Shown here piece after piece: positions 17,403 to 27,093 of a DNA stretch of 64,000 nucleotides. The notes beneath the pieces were generated by a model. The model saw only the letters and a list, made by a program, of their open reading frames with translations. It ran no database searches and had not been told where the DNA came from. The position numbers and the translations under genes are program-made. The DNA is from Caballeronia jiangsuensis. Its GTDB lineage: Bacteria > Pseudomonadota > Gammaproteobacteria > Burkholderiales > Burkholderiaceae. Location of the stretch: the NCBI GenBank assembly GCA_000648925.1, contig JFHF01000014.1, forward strand, positions 98,609 to 162,608. The letters are read 5' to 3'. Every line of letters starts with the position of its first letter. The stretch's first letter is position 1.

Positions 17403-17812
17403 TACTGCACCTGCTTTGCATAGGACGGGGGGCCGCAGTGGCCGCGGCATTCAACGCGCCGACCGAAGCCTTCTTCGAGTCAACTACGCGGGCATTGGGC
17501 ATTTGCAAATTGTAGCTGCTTACGAAACGGCAGCGGTGCTATTCCGACGCTTCGAACATGGGGATGCCGACCAAGTCCCAGCGCTCGAGAAGTGCGGGCC
17601 GGTTTAATATTTCGGCGCAACGCTTGCCAACTTGGTCGGTGTGCTGATTGGTGAAGTGCCTGTGATGCTTACGGTCGTGAAGGCCGTCAACGCGTCGCGG
17701 CATTGGAACCAGAACCACCGCGTATCCTGACGCTATGCGCCGTCTTCTCCGGCAAAGGCGGCGATACCCATCGGCCCAGCCGGTGACTATGCCTATGAAG
17801 TGTGGCTAAGGC
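17403..17812. other. Intergenic region with possible coding debris
   Basis: No complete gene is seen. A minus-strand stretch near 17545-17640 translates as TDQVGKRCAEILNRPALLER followed by WDLVGIPMF, which looks protein-like but is interrupted by stops on both sides and belongs to no family I can name. It is probably a gene fragment. Confidence 0.4.
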
Positions 17813-18310
17813 TCATAATACGGCCGGTTTGCTCGGCAGTTCGTTGCGCAACTCGTGCTGGCTAGGGAAGTGCCTCCTGAGCAGCTCGGTAACCTCTTCT
17901 ACGCCCTTGAGAACGCCGACCTCGTACTTGGCGAGCCTGAAATCCGCCTCGATTTTCTGGCAAATCCTTTCCCATTCAGAAGCGGGCACCCGGGCATGCA
18001 CACCGCGGTCGGCAACGATTTCAACATCTCGGTCGGCGAGCAGAAGATAGATGAGTACGCCATTGTTGTGCTCGGTGTCCCAGATACGAAGCTCCGAAAA
18101 GACATCTATTGCGCGCTCCCTCGCTGACGTGCCTCGTAGTAGTTCACTGACTTGAAGTGCGCCCTCTACGGCAAATCGAACCTGTCCTATGTGGGCGCGG
18201 TGACTTTCCTGAATCGCCTTTTCGATTGCTCGGAGCGTCCGAGGCGGGAAGGCACGGCCGACATGCCAGCGGGTCATGAACATATGTCTGATGACGCGTC
18301 TGAGGTCCAT
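17813..18310 (-). CDS. TPM-domain protein, cytoplasmic-type
   Basis: 165 residues from the ATG at 18310, placed just past the end of the upstream TPM gene. The N-terminus HMFMTRWHVGRAFPPRTL and the downstream VFSELRIWDTEHNNGVLIYL with LADRDVEIVADRGVH are the pattern of the shorter TPM (YgcG/Psb32-like) proteins often paired with a longer TPM protein. There is no signal peptide. The function is not established; it accompanies LemA in many genomes. Confidence 0.8.
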   Translation of the reverse strand: MDLRRVIRHMFMTRWHVGRAFPPRTLRAIEKAIQESHRAHIGQVRFAVEGALQVSELLRGTSARERAIDVFSELRIWDTEHNNGVLIYLLLADRDVEIVADRGVHARVPASEWERICQKIEADFRLAKYEVGVLKGVEEVTELLRRHFPSQHELRNELPSKPAVL

Positions 18311-18312
18311 AG

Positions 18313-19161
18313 CTACCACCTGCCCGAGGCACCACCGCCGCCGAAACCACCTCCGCCACCGCGAAACGGTGACCTCCCGGACCCACCGCCTAGTCCGCCG
18401 ATAGCTCGCCCTCCGACGTATGCCCCCATGCCGCCGCCCACTAAGGTAGACACGAGTGCAATCGCTCCCGCGACAATCGCCACAAGGACCGTCCCCGAAA
18501 GCACCCACGCAATGCCCGCGACAGCGCCACCTGTCACAAGCGAGCCGGGCAGACGTCCCATCACAGAACGGAGCACGCCACCAACCGCCAAGGTGAACAC
18601 AAAGAGGATGGGCAAATAGCCTCCGACTCGCCCTGAACGACCGTCTGCAGTTCTGTCCGGCGCGGGCAAAGGTTCACCATTGATGACCTTCATCATGCTG
18701 TCAACACCGGCTGTGATACCGCCGTAGTAGTCGCCCTGCCTGAATCTCGGAACAATTACTTCGTCGATTATGCGACGACTCGTCGCGTCATTCAGAGCGC
18801 CTTCGAGGCCATATCCCACCTCGATGCGCAACGTTCGGTCGTTTTTTGCGACGATGAGTAGCGCACCGTCGTCGACACGCTGGCGACCAAGCTTCCATTG
18901 CTCGACAACTCGTATCGAATATTGCTCGATGGTTTCAGGCTGGGTCGTCGGCACGATGAGCACGGAAATCTGACTCCCTTCATTCGCCTCGAATTTTTGC
19001 AACCTCTGTTCGAGCATGCCACGTTGGTCGGTGGTGAGCGTCGCGGTCTCGTCGGTTACGCGCGAGGTTAGCGCTGGAATCGCGACGTCTGCGTTGGGAG
19101 CAAACGACCAGAACGACACAAGCATGAGGAAAACGACTCTGGCCGCTTTCAGGATGTTCAA
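18313..19161 (-). CDS. TPM-domain secreted/membrane protein (YgcG-like)
   Basis: 282 residues. Signal peptide about 1-25, then the TPM domain (LTSRVTDETATLTTDQRGML, ISVLIVPTT, DDGALLIVAKNDRTLRIEVG). Two hydrophobic segments follow, and the protein ends in a Gly-rich run of the type GGGGGFGGGGASGRW. This is the usual layout of TPM proteins encoded next to LemA. It overlaps the end of lemA by four bases, so translation is coupled. Envelope role is assumed. Confidence 0.85.
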   Translation of the reverse strand: MNILKAARVVFLMLVSFWSFAPNADVAIPALTSRVTDETATLTTDQRGMLEQRLQKFEANEGSQISVLIVPTTQPETIEQYSIRVVEQWKLGRQRVDDGALLIVAKNDRTLRIEVGYGLEGALNDATSRRIIDEVIVPRFRQGDYYGGITAGVDSMMKVINGEPLPAPDRTADGRSGRVGGYLPILFVFTLAVGGVLRSVMGRLPGSLVTGGAVAGIAWVLSGTVLVAIVAGAIALVSTLVGGGMGAYVGGRAIGGLGGGSGRSPFRGGGGGFGGGGASGRW

Positions 19162-19772
19162 TTGGCCGCTCCGCTCGCCGGCGCCGCGCTGAAGTCGACC
19201 TGTGGAGGACGGGCAATCTCCGCCTCGTTAGACACCGAGAAGTTGGGTTTCTCCTTATAGCCGAACGCGCTCGCCGTCAGATTTGACGGAAACGAGCGCA
19301 CTGCAACGTTGTAGTCCTGCACCGCCTTGATGTAGCGGTTTCGGGCAACCGTGATGCGATTCTCGGTTCCCTCCAATTGGGCTTGCAGGTCCCGAAAATT
19401 GGCGTCCGACTTCAACTGCGGATAGTTTTCAGACACAATCAGCAACTTCGATAGCGAGTTCGTCAACTGTGCCTGGGCTGCTTCAAACTTCACGAATGCT
19501 TGCGGGTCGTTGATGAGGTCCGAAGTCGCCTGGACGGAGCCCACCCGTGCCCGTGCATCCGTCACGCGCGTGAACACATCCTTTTCCTGGCTTGCGTAGC
19601 CCTTGACCGTGTTCACAAGATTGGGAACGAGGTCGGCGCGCCGCTGATACTGGTTCAGCACTTCTGACCAGCTAGCCTTTACCTGCTCGTCCAGAGTCTG
19701 AATGGTGTTATAGCCGCAGCCTGAGACGGCCAGAGTGACGACAGCGACCAAGACTATCAGTAGTGAGCGCAT
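19158..19772 (-). CDS. lemA: LemA family protein
   Basis: 204 residues from the ATG at 19772, which has an AGGA site; a longer frame starts at 19802. A signal/lipobox (LAVSGCG) is followed by the helical LemA core: VKASWSEVLNQYQRRADLVP, NLVNTVKGYASQEKDVF, and FPSNLTASAFGYKEKPNF. It heads the lemA-TPM-TPM operon. It is an envelope-anchored helical protein of unknown exact function. Confidence 0.9.
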   Translation of the reverse strand: MRSLLIVLVAVVTLAVSGCGYNTIQTLDEQVKASWSEVLNQYQRRADLVPNLVNTVKGYASQEKDVFTRVTDARARVGSVQATSDLINDPQAFVKFEAAQAQLTNSLSKLLIVSENYPQLKSDANFRDLQAQLEGTENRITVARNRYIKAVQDYNVAVRSFPSNLTASAFGYKEKPNFSVSNEAEIARPPQVDFSAAPASGAAN

Positions 19773-20350
19773 CGAGTTGTTCCTATCGAGAATTCGGCTC
19801 ATCTTCTTACCAGAGGCCGCATGCGGTATGAGACGACCGCAGTTTCCTCATTGTCGGGTGGAAACTACGCCCGCCACCGACGAGGGAGCAACGCCAGCCT
19901 ACGCTCGAATGGAATTTTGCCTTTTGACGCACATCAACGAAGTGGAAGTCTGACGTTGTGGCTTTGTTGGTCCATGACTAGCCTGTTCGCATGACAAGCT
20001 GGCGCCAACTCCGGAATTGCGCTGAGGAAACACGCCTCGCAATACCCAGGAAACAATGCCTGCCACGGTGTCCCTTCCTTGAGTTAGGTCAATCAACTCT
20101 TCAGCCACGTCGTTACAGTCGACAACATTCAGCCAGCTACAGTGGGACAAACAAGTGCGTGCCATTCAACAGGAGACAGCGACGATGGAACGGATGCAGA
20201 GCAGCATCCGTCCAGCGGCAAGGCTGACCCCAATCGCATCAAGTAATGGCGAAGCACATGGACCACGATGCAGAGGGTGATGGACAAGCAAGCGACGGTC
20301 GAAAGAGCGCCAGCCAGCAAGCGATGGCGCAGTTACCATGGAGCCCCAGT
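19773..20350. other. Intergenic region upstream of the DUF2933 gene
   Basis: No convincing gene. A short frame at 20186 (about 28 codons) has an AGGAGA site just upstream but resembles nothing. The frame of the DUF2933 gene is open back to 20246. The promoters for lemA (leftward) and the DUF2933 pair (rightward) should lie here. Confidence 0.4.
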
Positions 20351-20596
20351 ATGAAGATGCCTTCTCACGACGTTTCACCGTTTTGGAAATCGCGCGGCGC
20401 TATTGCTTTGCTCGGATTCGGGGCGATAGCTGCGTTTTTCATGTTCTCTGAACATCGCGCGCATTTTCTTGGCGCACTGCCATATCTGCTGTTTCTGGCG
20501 TGCCCGCTGATGCATCTGTTCATGCACCACGGACACCATCACGGAGAACGCAGCGCTACTCACACCGCCGACACGAAAGGAGGGCGAGATGAATGA
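20351..20596 (+). CDS. Small membrane protein, DUF2933 type
   Basis: 81 residues from the ATG at 20351; upstream ATGs at 20246 and 20324 are possible. It has two hydrophobic segments: GAIALLGFGAIAAFFMFSEH and FLGALPYLLFLACPLMHLFM, then a His-rich tail (HHGHHHGE). This is the DUF2933 pattern, found in copper and multi-metal clusters. It overlaps the next gene by eight bases. The function is unknown; a metal-related role is inferred from context. Confidence 0.8.
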   Translation: MKMPSHDVSPFWKSRGAIALLGFGAIAAFFMFSEHRAHFLGALPYLLFLACPLMHLFMHHGHHHGERSATHTADTKGGRDE

Positions 20597-21245
20597 CTCA
20601 ACTGCCGGTTATGGACTGTGGGGTCTGGTTGTCATCAACTCCCTTATCTTCATCATCTTCGCTTTCAGTTTCTTCAAGCCGAATACCGCCCGAGACTGGC
20701 GCACTTTCGGAGCCTTTTCGGCATTCGTTGTCGCGCTGTTTGCAGAGATGTACGGCTTTCCGCTGACCATCTATCTCTTGGCTGGTTGGCTCCAGGCAAA
20801 ATTCCCGCAAACGAACTTGTTCACCCACGACTCCGGCCACATCTGGTGGACGATGACCGGTCAGCACGGCAATCCGCATCTTGGATTCCCACATCTGGCC
20901 AGCATTGCCCTTATCTTCGGTGGCTTTTATCTGCTGTCGACGGCGTGGCACGTGCTCTATGAAGCGCAGCGCAAAGCGCAACTGGCAATGACGGGACCCT
21001 ATGCTCGCATTCGGCACCCGCAGTACGTAGCCTTCGTCATTATCATGACTGGCTTCTTACTGCAGTGGCCGACGTTGGTGACGCTCGCCATGTTCCCTGT
21101 TCTTGTCGCCATGTACGTGCACCTCGCCCGGCAAGAGGAACGTGATTCCGAAAAGCAGTTTGGACAAGCGTGGCGGGAATATGCGGCACGAACGCCGCGC
21201 TTTGTTCCCCGGCTGCCCGGCAGAGATATCGCACATGTCCAGTGA
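20589..21245 (+). CDS. Isoprenylcysteine carboxyl methyltransferase-family membrane protein
   Basis: 218 residues with five or six hydrophobic segments. The C-terminal half carries GPYARIRHPQYVAFVIIMTG and EERDSEKQFGQAW...YAARTPRF, the signature of the PEMT/ICMT-type methyltransferase fold that binds SAM at the membrane. Its start overlaps the DUF2933 gene and has AGGAGG upstream. Bacterial members adjoin copper exporters, but their substrate is unknown. Confidence 0.85.
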   Translation: MNDSTAGYGLWGLVVINSLIFIIFAFSFFKPNTARDWRTFGAFSAFVVALFAEMYGFPLTIYLLAGWLQAKFPQTNLFTHDSGHIWWTMTGQHGNPHLGFPHLASIALIFGGFYLLSTAWHVLYEAQRKAQLAMTGPYARIRHPQYVAFVIIMTGFLLQWPTLVTLAMFPVLVAMYVHLARQEERDSEKQFGQAWREYAARTPRFVPRLPGRDIAHVQ

Positions 21246-21314
21246 GGCGTCGAGAAAGCGAGCGAGTACCGTGTAAAACCACGATACGCGCCCACAGCTG
21301 GAGCGCACGGTGAG

Positions 21315-23768
21315 TTAGATTTTTACATTGCGCAATCGCAGGGCGTTCGAGATTACTGAAGCCGAGCTCAGACTCATCGCTAGCGCGGCAATCATCGGGG
21401 AGAGCAACAACCCGGTGAATGGATAGAGCACGCCGGCTGCCAGCGGAATACCCAGCGCGTTGTAGATGAACGCGAAGCCGAGGTTCTGCTTCATGTTGTG
21501 GACAGTGGCCTCAGATAACTCCCGTGCTCGCGCGATGCCACGCAAGTCTCCTTTGACGAGCGTGACCTGAGCGCTACTCATCGCTACGTCCGTGCCGGTT
21601 CCCATCGCAACACCGACGTCGGCCTTCGCGAGCGCTGGCGCATCGTTGATACCATCTCCGGCCATGGCCACGACCTTGCCTTCCTCCTGAAATCTCGTCA
21701 CGAGCCCTAGCTTGTCGGCGGGCTTGACTTCACCATGAAACTCGTCGATACCGAGCCTCGTCGCGACAGATTTTGCTGTCACGACACCGTCGCCGGTCGC
21801 CATCACAACGCGAATGCCGTCTTCCCTCAGCCGCGCCAAAGCCTCGGATGTCGTCGCCTTTATCGGGTCCGAAACTGCGAGAAGGCCTGCCAGCGTCGTG
21901 TCGACCGCCAGGTACATGACGCTCGCCCCCTGCGTTCGCAGTGCGTCGGCTTCCGTGGACAGTTCCCGAACGTCAATACTTTCAGCCTCCATCAAAGCAG
22001 TGTTGCCCAGCGCGAGTTTCCGACTGCCAACAAGTCCTCGCACGCCAATCCCCGTGCTCGATTCGAAGTTCTCCACTTTCTCGAACGCCAGTTTTCGCCG
22101 ACGGGCAGCATCCACGATGGTCGCGGCAAGGGGATGTTCGCTACCCTGGTCGAGGCTCGCCGCGAGGCGCAGAACATCTTCTTCTGAATGTCCGTTCACA
22201 CCAACTGCACGTTCAAAGGCGGGACGCCCTTCGGTTAGCGTTCCTGTCTTATCGACGATAAGTGTGTTGACCTTGCGCAGATTCTCAATCGCGGCAGCAT
22301 CTCGGAAAAGCACACCATTCGAGGCGCCTTTGCCGCTCGCAACCATAATGGACATAGGCGTAGCGAGTCCAAGGGCACACGGACATGCAATGATGAGCAC
22401 TGCCACCGCGTTGATGAGACCGTACACCCAGCTCGGCTGAGGCCCGAATAAGGCCCAGGCGAGAAGAGTCAAGACCGCGATGCCAACAACGGCGACGACG
22501 AACACACCCGCCACTTTGTCAGCCATGCGCTGCATTGGTGCCCTCGAGCGCTGGGCCAGCGCGACCATCTGGACAATTTGTGCCAGTACGGTCTGAGAGC
22601 CGACCTTCTCCGACTTGATGACGAGGCTGCCCGAAGTATTCATGGTCGCGCCGATGACATGGTCGCCGACGCGTTTGCCGACAGGAATCGGTTCGCCCGT
22701 AATCATTGACTCGTCGAGCGAGCTGGAACCATCCGTGACGACGCCATCTACTGGCACCTTCTCGCCCGGCCGTACTCGGAGCAGGTCGCCGACATGGACG
22801 TGGGTCAGCGGGACGTCCTCCTCAGTTCCATCAGCATTGATACGCCGCGCAGTCTTCGGCGCGAGGCCCAGGAGTGCCTTGATGGCAGCGGAGGTTTGTG
22901 ACCGTGCCCTCAGTTCCAGTAGTTGACCGAGCAGCGTGAGCGAAATGATGACTGCCGCAGCTTCGAAATACACTTCGACACGACCGTGCGCGATAAAAGC
23001 TTCGGGAAAGACGCCCGGCGCAAATGTCGCAATGACGCTATAAACATAGGCTGCACCTGTCCCAAGCCCAATGAGCGTCCACATGTTCGGGCTGCGATTG
23101 ACGAACGACTGGAAGCACCGTATGAAGAACGGCAGACCGGCCCACACGACGACAGGGGTCGAAAGAATGAACTCTACCCAGCTTTGGCTGGCCGCGTCCA
23201 TCCAGCCCCGTCGATGGCCGAACATAGCCAGGATGAACACCACTGCAGTCAGCGGTAGCGTCCACCAGAATCTGCGACGAAAGTCCGTCAGTTCCGGATT
23301 CTCCTCGTCCTCGAGGCTGGGCAACAAAGGCTCGAGGGTCATCCCGCACTTCGGGCAGTTCCCCGGATGGTCCTGGCGAATTTCCGGATGCATCGGACAC
23401 GTATACATCGTTCCCGCCGGTGCCCCCTGCACGGACGTATCGGTCGGCCGGTCAACATAATTCAGCGGGTCAGCCCGAAACTTCTCCCGACATGACTCAC
23501 TGCAGAAGAAATATTGATGTCCATCGTGTTCCGACCGGAATTGCGAATCGACAGTGACAGGCATACCGCAAACCGGGTCCTTGAGCGTGCCATTGGTCTC
23601 CGGTTGTGCATAGTCGTGACTGTGTCCCCGGTGCCCCTGGTTGTCATGAACGTGCCCAGACGGCAGGCCTTGTACATTGACCGTGCCATGGTCCTGTTGG
23701 GCGGCCGGTTCAGGGGCAGCGCCCGAATGTTCGTGAGAAGTCTTCTCGTCGTTAAGTGGCCCGCTCAT
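21315..23768 (-). CDS. copA: Copper-translocating P1B-type ATPase
   Basis: 817 residues. The N-terminus is His-rich, then a YHS domain ([22 protein letters not shown], about residues 62-105) and a [15 protein letters not shown] heavy-metal-binding domain (about 121-148) in place of a classical HMA domain. The P-type core is complete: [14 protein letters not shown] in the membrane (Cu(I) site), DKTGTLTEG with the phosphorylated Asp, and [11 protein letters not shown]. It pumps Cu(I) to the periplasm using ATP. It follows cueR on the same strand in what appears to be a CueR-controlled operon. Confidence 0.95.
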   Translation of the reverse strand: MSGPLNDEKTSHEHSGAAPEPAAQQDHGTVNVQGLPSGHVHDNQGHRGHSHDYAQPETNGTLKDPVCGMPVTVDSQFRSEHDGHQYFFCSESCREKFRADPLNYVDRPTDTSVQGAPAGTMYTCPMHPEIRQDHPGNCPKCGMTLEPLLPSLEDEENPELTDFRRRFWWTLPLTAVVFILAMFGHRRGWMDAASQSWVEFILSTPVVVWAGLPFFIRCFQSFVNRSPNMWTLIGLGTGAAYVYSVIATFAPGVFPEAFIAHGRVEVYFEAAAVIISLTLLGQLLELRARSQTSAAIKALLGLAPKTARRINADGTEEDVPLTHVHVGDLLRVRPGEKVPVDGVVTDGSSSLDESMITGEPIPVGKRVGDHVIGATMNTSGSLVIKSEKVGSQTVLAQIVQMVALAQRSRAPMQRMADKVAGVFVVAVVGIAVLTLLAWALFGPQPSWVYGLINAVAVLIIACPCALGLATPMSIMVASGKGASNGVLFRDAAAIENLRKVNTLIVDKTGTLTEGRPAFERAVGVNGHSEEDVLRLAASLDQGSEHPLAATIVDAARRRKLAFEKVENFESSTGIGVRGLVGSRKLALGNTALMEAESIDVRELSTEADALRTQGASVMYLAVDTTLAGLLAVSDPIKATTSEALARLREDGIRVVMATGDGVVTAKSVATRLGIDEFHGEVKPADKLGLVTRFQEEGKVVAMAGDGINDAPALAKADVGVAMGTGTDVAMSSAQVTLVKGDLRGIARARELSEATVHNMKQNLGFAFIYNALGIPLAAGVLYPFTGLLLSPMIAALAMSLSSASVISNALRLRNVKI

Positions 23769-23842
23769 ATCGAATGCTCCGTCTTTTCGTCATGCCGTGC
23801 TTGCACTGTTTCGCTTATCGTGAACTTCAAAGCATGGACACA

Positions 23843-24238
23843 TCAATGCGCCTCGCCCGCAAATCTCCCCAAAATCGGACAATGAGGACGCGAGTCCCCT
23901 TTGCAATGGGCCGCCAGATATCTGAGCGAATCTCGCATTTCAATCAACTCCTGAATTCGCAGATTCAGGTCTGCAATATGCGCGTTCGCAAACTGTTTGA
24001 CCTCGCGGCTTGACCGGCTGTGGTCTTCCCAAAGGGCCAGCAACACCGCAATTTGCCTGGTGGAAAATCCAAGATGTCGAGCCTGCTGGACAAAGCGCAG
24101 CACTTGGACATCGCGGGGCGTGTAAACCCGATAATTCGCCCCTGACCGCGCAGCAGCTCGAATCAGGCCTGTTTCCTCATAGTGGCGAATCATCTTGGCG
24201 GACATGCCTGACGACTTCGCGACCTCTCCGATGTTCAT
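23843..24238 (-). CDS. cueR: Cu(I)-responsive MerR-family regulator
   Basis: 131 residues. MerR-type helix-turn-helix (MNIGEVAKSSGMSAKMIRHY), YRVYTPRDV, a long dimerisation helix, and a C-terminal loop CKGDSRPHC in which two Cys are separated by seven residues, the Cu(I)-binding spacing of CueR. It activates copA and itself from the promoter just upstream (24279-24309) by untwisting a 19-base spacer. It precedes copA by 74 bases. Confidence 0.93.
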   Translation of the reverse strand: MNIGEVAKSSGMSAKMIRHYEETGLIRAAARSGANYRVYTPRDVQVLRFVQQARHLGFSTRQIAVLLALWEDHSRSSREVKQFANAHIADLNLRIQELIEMRDSLRYLAAHCKGDSRPHCPILGRFAGEAH

Positions 24239-24278
24239 CGTCTCCCCTTACGAAACGGCCGCTCGACCGATACCACTC

Positions 24279-24309
24279 ATTCTTGACCTTCCTGCCATGG
24301 GAAGGTCAA
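24279..24309 (-). promoter_or_regulatory. CueR-type promoter/operator
   Basis: On the minus strand TTGACC (24309-24304) is separated by 19 bases from AAGAAT (24284-24279). The spacer contains the inverted repeat ACCTTCC-N7-GGAAGGT at 24286-24306. The overlong 19-base spacer and this dyad are diagnostic of MerR/CueR promoters. It reads into cueR-copA. Confidence 0.85.
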
Positions 24310-24799
24310 GGAGCTTTCACTGGCGACCGATTTCGAACTGACGGAATCGGCTGACAACCGGTATGGAGACGCTCCGCACTCGTCCAACAAAGGCGGACTC
24401 GGTCGGCAACTCTCAAACTTTGCGGCCATAGGAACACTCGCTTCAACGCCGTAGCGAAGGCCAACATGCAAGCTCGACGCCGGCACCGCTATCTTGCAAG
24501 TTACGACGAAGTCCTTGAGCTAAATCGTCAATAGCGCGCTGCGGTTTTATGGCCCGAACGGCTCAAGAATTTCCGGTCCATCCGCTACGGCATTCCGCGA
24601 GTCGTCAAAGAAATCGACGTCGGGACGCCATCCGGCAACCTAGGTGCTTCCGCGGGATTTCTCTTCGACGTTGGCAAAGACCTCAGTCGAAACGAACATC
24701 GAATACCTGCCGCACCGCGCTCTCAAGGTCCATCGAGAGAACATTGCGCGCTTCGACAACTGAACCAAACCCATTGATGCAATAGCCTGTTGTTCCCGC
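24310..24799. other. Decayed region between cueR and the P-II gene
   Basis: No intact gene. It contains the fragment described at 24544-24690; the rest shows no recognisable protein in either strand. Confidence 0.45.
24544..24690 (+). pseudogene. Fragment of an ERLKNF-type hypothetical gene
   Basis: The plus frame reads VLWPERLKNFRSIRYGIPRV and VKEID, then jumps to SGNLGASAGFLFDVG. The first part matches the start of the gene at 36705; the second matches what I recall as the C-terminal end of the same family (LGAIAGLMFDVG). It is therefore an internally deleted copy. The function of the family is unknown to me. Confidence 0.6.
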
Positions 24800-25117
24800 T
24801 CACGGAGCCGCTTCTGAAGCAGTACGTACTCGGAAAAAGCGCTCCACGGGAAGAACCGCAACGATTCCGTCGTCCCCTGAGGTACCGCGTGCGATATCCA
24901 TGATTTCGTGGACCAGCGCATCGACACGCTCACTCTCAGTGAAGATTTCAACCTTGATGTGTTCGGTCGTACAGTCGTTCGAGAAGGGGTTGGGGTGCAC
25001 TCCGAATCCCTTGACCTTGGTAACGGTCAGACCATGAACGTGAACGGTTCCCAACCGCCGCTCCAGTACTTTCAGGACTTCGGGCCGAACAATTGCAACA
25101 ACGCATCTCAGTTCCAT
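24800..25117 (-). CDS. P-II-like signalling/metal-associated protein
   Basis: 105 residues from the ATG at 25117, directly preceded by GGAGGAGAAT; an ATG four codons upstream overlaps that site. The fold is that of P-II proteins: MELRCVVAIVRPEVLKVLER, VTKVKGFG, VKVEIFTE-like strand and a C-terminal GDDGIVAVLPVERFFRVRT. The usual T-loop Tyr is not seen. P-II relatives encoded in copper or transporter clusters likely sense a metal or nucleotide; this is not glnB by context. Confidence 0.8.
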   Translation of the reverse strand: MELRCVVAIVRPEVLKVLERRLGTVHVHGLTVTKVKGFGVHPNPFSNDCTTEHIKVEIFTESERVDALVHEIMDIARGTSGDDGIVAVLPVERFFRVRTASEAAP

Positions 25118-25156
25118 ATTCTCCTCCATGACTGCTTGCAGGAAAGCCCCTCGCGC

Positions 25157-25699
25157 CTATCCTTTCGGTGCCCACTTCGCATCGACCGCCGCCTGAATCT
25201 TGCCCGCGTCTTGCACCCCTGCCTGCGTCATCTGGTAAGCAATCTCAGCGGTGCCCTGACACACCGCGCACGTCACCGCCATCTCGTCTTCGAAGCACTG
25301 CAGGTTGGAGCGATGCACGCCACGATTCTCACAACCGCACCAGCAGTAAAGCTTGTTGAGCACCGCGGGAATCTGCGTTGCAACCCAGTAGGCGTGTCTC
25401 ACGTCCTTGTCGGTGAACTGATTTGGGTCCAACACGTGAGACGCGTCTGTCCGCCCGCCCGGGATGATGCGCAATCCGTCTGGGCGCAACATTCCGACAT
25501 GCCAGGCAGTTACTTGTTGAACCTGACCGGGGGGTCCTGTCACCTTCGCTGACGACACCGTCTCATGTCGCACAAGAGCTGGCCCCCAGACCATGGCTGC
25601 AGGTACTGCGAGAACCAGCGCTAGCAGGAACAGAAGGTGTAAGAGTGCTTTTCGCGGCGGCTTGGCCGACGGATTGTTCTCGGGTGTATGGCGTTTCAT
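25157..25699 (-). CDS. PCYCGC-motif secreted Cys-rich protein
   Basis: 180 residues from the ATG at 25699. An N-terminal hydrophobic segment (LLHLLFLLALVLAVPAAMVW) anchors or exports it. The core has LYCWCGCENRGVHRSNLQCF and AVTCAVCQGTAEIAY, i.e. seven cysteines in the arrangement of the CYCXC/PCYCGC family. The family is found with copper and other metal systems and in Gram-positive envelopes; a metal-binding or redox role is likely but unproven. Confidence 0.82.
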   Translation of the reverse strand: MKRHTPENNPSAKPPRKALLHLLFLLALVLAVPAAMVWGPALVRHETVSSAKVTGPPGQVQQVTAWHVGMLRPDGLRIIPGGRTDASHVLDPNQFTDKDVRHAYWVATQIPAVLNKLYCWCGCENRGVHRSNLQCFEDEMAVTCAVCQGTAEIAYQMTQAGVQDAGKIQAAVDAKWAPKG

Positions 25700-25713
25700 C
25701 CTGGGCCTCCAGT

Positions 25714-25878
25714 TCATCGGTCGGCATTACGGCCGAACATCACCTGACCGCAGGAAGGCAGTCCGTGCATCGTGCTGAGGTGCATTGCCGTCATACCAAC
25801 GGCACTTAGCACGGCAATCAAGCCGATAGCCGCAAAGAGACCGATGATGATGTTCAATATCGGCTTTCCGTTAAACAT
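25714..25878 (-). CDS. Small single-span membrane protein
   Basis: 54 residues from the ATG at 25878 with a GGGAG site. It has one hydrophobic segment (ILNIIIGLFAAIGLIAVLSA) followed by a short tail with Met, His and one Cys. It lies between the PCYCGC gene and the next membrane protein, probably in the same operon. No family recognised. Confidence 0.65.
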   Translation of the reverse strand: MFNGKPILNIIIGLFAAIGLIAVLSAVGMTAMHLSTMHGLPSCGQVMFGRNADR

Positions 25879-25958
25879 AATTCGCTCCCGAACTAAGCAA
25901 GGACTCGGTGCGACTGGCATCCATGCCGCACCGGCCCTGCGTGATGCCATCGGCCCAA

Positions 25959-26186
25959 CTACGAGCCGCTTTTTTCCATCGCCTGACTGGGCTTCTCCGG
26001 CCTATCGACGGGGGTCTGCATGCCGCGCATCATGAACAGCATTGAGAGCGGGCAAATCAGCACGCTGGCCATCGCGATGAATGTGCCGAGGGTGCCACGT
26101 ATCTGGGGCAGAGCCCAGTAGCCGATTGCGAGAATCAGCGCGAGAGCAAGCGCAATCGCCACCATCGTCTTCGTGTTGCACTTCAT
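25959..26186 (-). CDS. Small two-span membrane protein (DUF2933-like)
   Basis: 75 residues from the ATG at 26186 with a GAGGA site. Two hydrophobic stretches: MVAIALALALILAIGYWALP and LGTFIAMASVLICPLSMLFM, then MRGMQ and a polar tail. The ICPLSMLFMM stretch recalls the ACPLMHLFM of the DUF2933 gene at 20351, so it is probably a distant relative. Role unknown. Confidence 0.7.
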   Translation of the reverse strand: MKCNTKTMVAIALALALILAIGYWALPQIRGTLGTFIAMASVLICPLSMLFMMRGMQTPVDRPEKPSQAMEKSGS

Positions 26187-26241
26187 GGTTGAATCCTCAA
26201 GGCAATGTGTTGAGATGTCGTGGGAGAGTGCCGACGCATAA

Positions 26242-26544
26242 TCACTTCGACGGAGCCGCGGCGGCCTGGTCCGAGTACTTGAGCATGATGTCGCCCATCG
26301 CACGCATCATCTCGCCGTGCATCTTCATCGCGGTTTTCGGGTCCATACCGGCCGTCCCACCCATCATCGGGCAGCCCCCCATCATTCCGCCCATGCCCAT
26401 CATGGCGCCGTGTTCCCGGCTCTGAGATGACGGGCCTGCAGAATTGTTCACGCCTGCTCCTGCTCCTGCGGCCGCCATGCTGACGGCACTTGCACCGAGA
26501 AGCACTGCAGAAACAATCAATGCACCTACCATTTTGGTATTCAT
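26242..26544 (-). CDS. Met-rich periplasmic protein
   Basis: 100 residues from the ATG at 26544, GGAG upstream. A signal peptide is followed by a Met/Gly-rich core (GAMMGMGGMMGGCPMMGG) and a helix with regularly spaced Met (MKMHGEMMRAMGDIMLKY). Met clusters bind Cu(I) in the periplasm, so a copper-buffering role is likely by composition and context. No named family. Confidence 0.72.
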   Translation of the reverse strand: MNTKMVGALIVSAVLLGASAVSMAAAGAGAGVNNSAGPSSQSREHGAMMGMGGMMGGCPMMGGTAGMDPKTAMKMHGEMMRAMGDIMLKYSDQAAAAPSK

Positions 26545-26670
26545 AGAAAGCTCCGAATCCAATTGAATCGTGTCGCTCGTGAGACGTTCGTGCGCAGGTC
26601 GACAGTCGCTGCGCGCAGCGAACGTGTGCGAGCCACGGCACAAAACCGTTCAAACCTGGTTCAAAGAGGA

Positions 26671-27024
26671 TTACAGCGAGCGAGGCGGAGGTGCGGGAAG
26701 TTCCGGAATGAACTCTTCCGCGAAGGCGGGAGTAACGGCCCGATAGACGGGTGACGAAGGTGTGACGAGGACCAAATATTTCACGGGTATGGCCGGCACA
26801 CCGCACAGGAGACCGCCCGCACCACCCGGGCAAACGTGCTGGGAGCTCGTGACGTTGTGTTTGGCGTCATGCGTGCAGAAAGTCGGGTTCGAGTCACTCG
26901 ACACGCTCGCGTGCTGCGAAGCAATTGCCGTCATTTCCGGACATGACGTCGCCGATGCCGGGTAGCCAATCAAAGGCAACCAGACAATCAGAAAGCATGC
27001 GACGAGTTTTGCCCAGAATTTCAT
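26671..27024 (-). CDS. Secreted Cys-containing hypothetical protein
   Basis: 117 residues with a signal peptide (KLVACFLIVWLPLIGYPASA) and five cysteines in the mature part (SCPEM, FCTH, HVCPGG, LLCGV). It resembles the short DUF2946-type exported proteins that precede copper efflux operons, similar in style to 35512-35874. Probably periplasmic; function unknown. Confidence 0.65.
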   Translation of the reverse strand: MKFWAKLVACFLIVWLPLIGYPASATSCPEMTAIASQHASVSSDSNPTFCTHDAKHNVTSSQHVCPGGAGGLLCGVPAIPVKYLVLVTPSSPVYRAVTPAFAEEFIPELPAPPPRSL

Positions 27025-27093
27025 GAAGTTCAGTATAAGCCTGGTCGCAGCAGACCGCTACGACATGTCGCGAGATTCGAGTGTGGCTTCATG

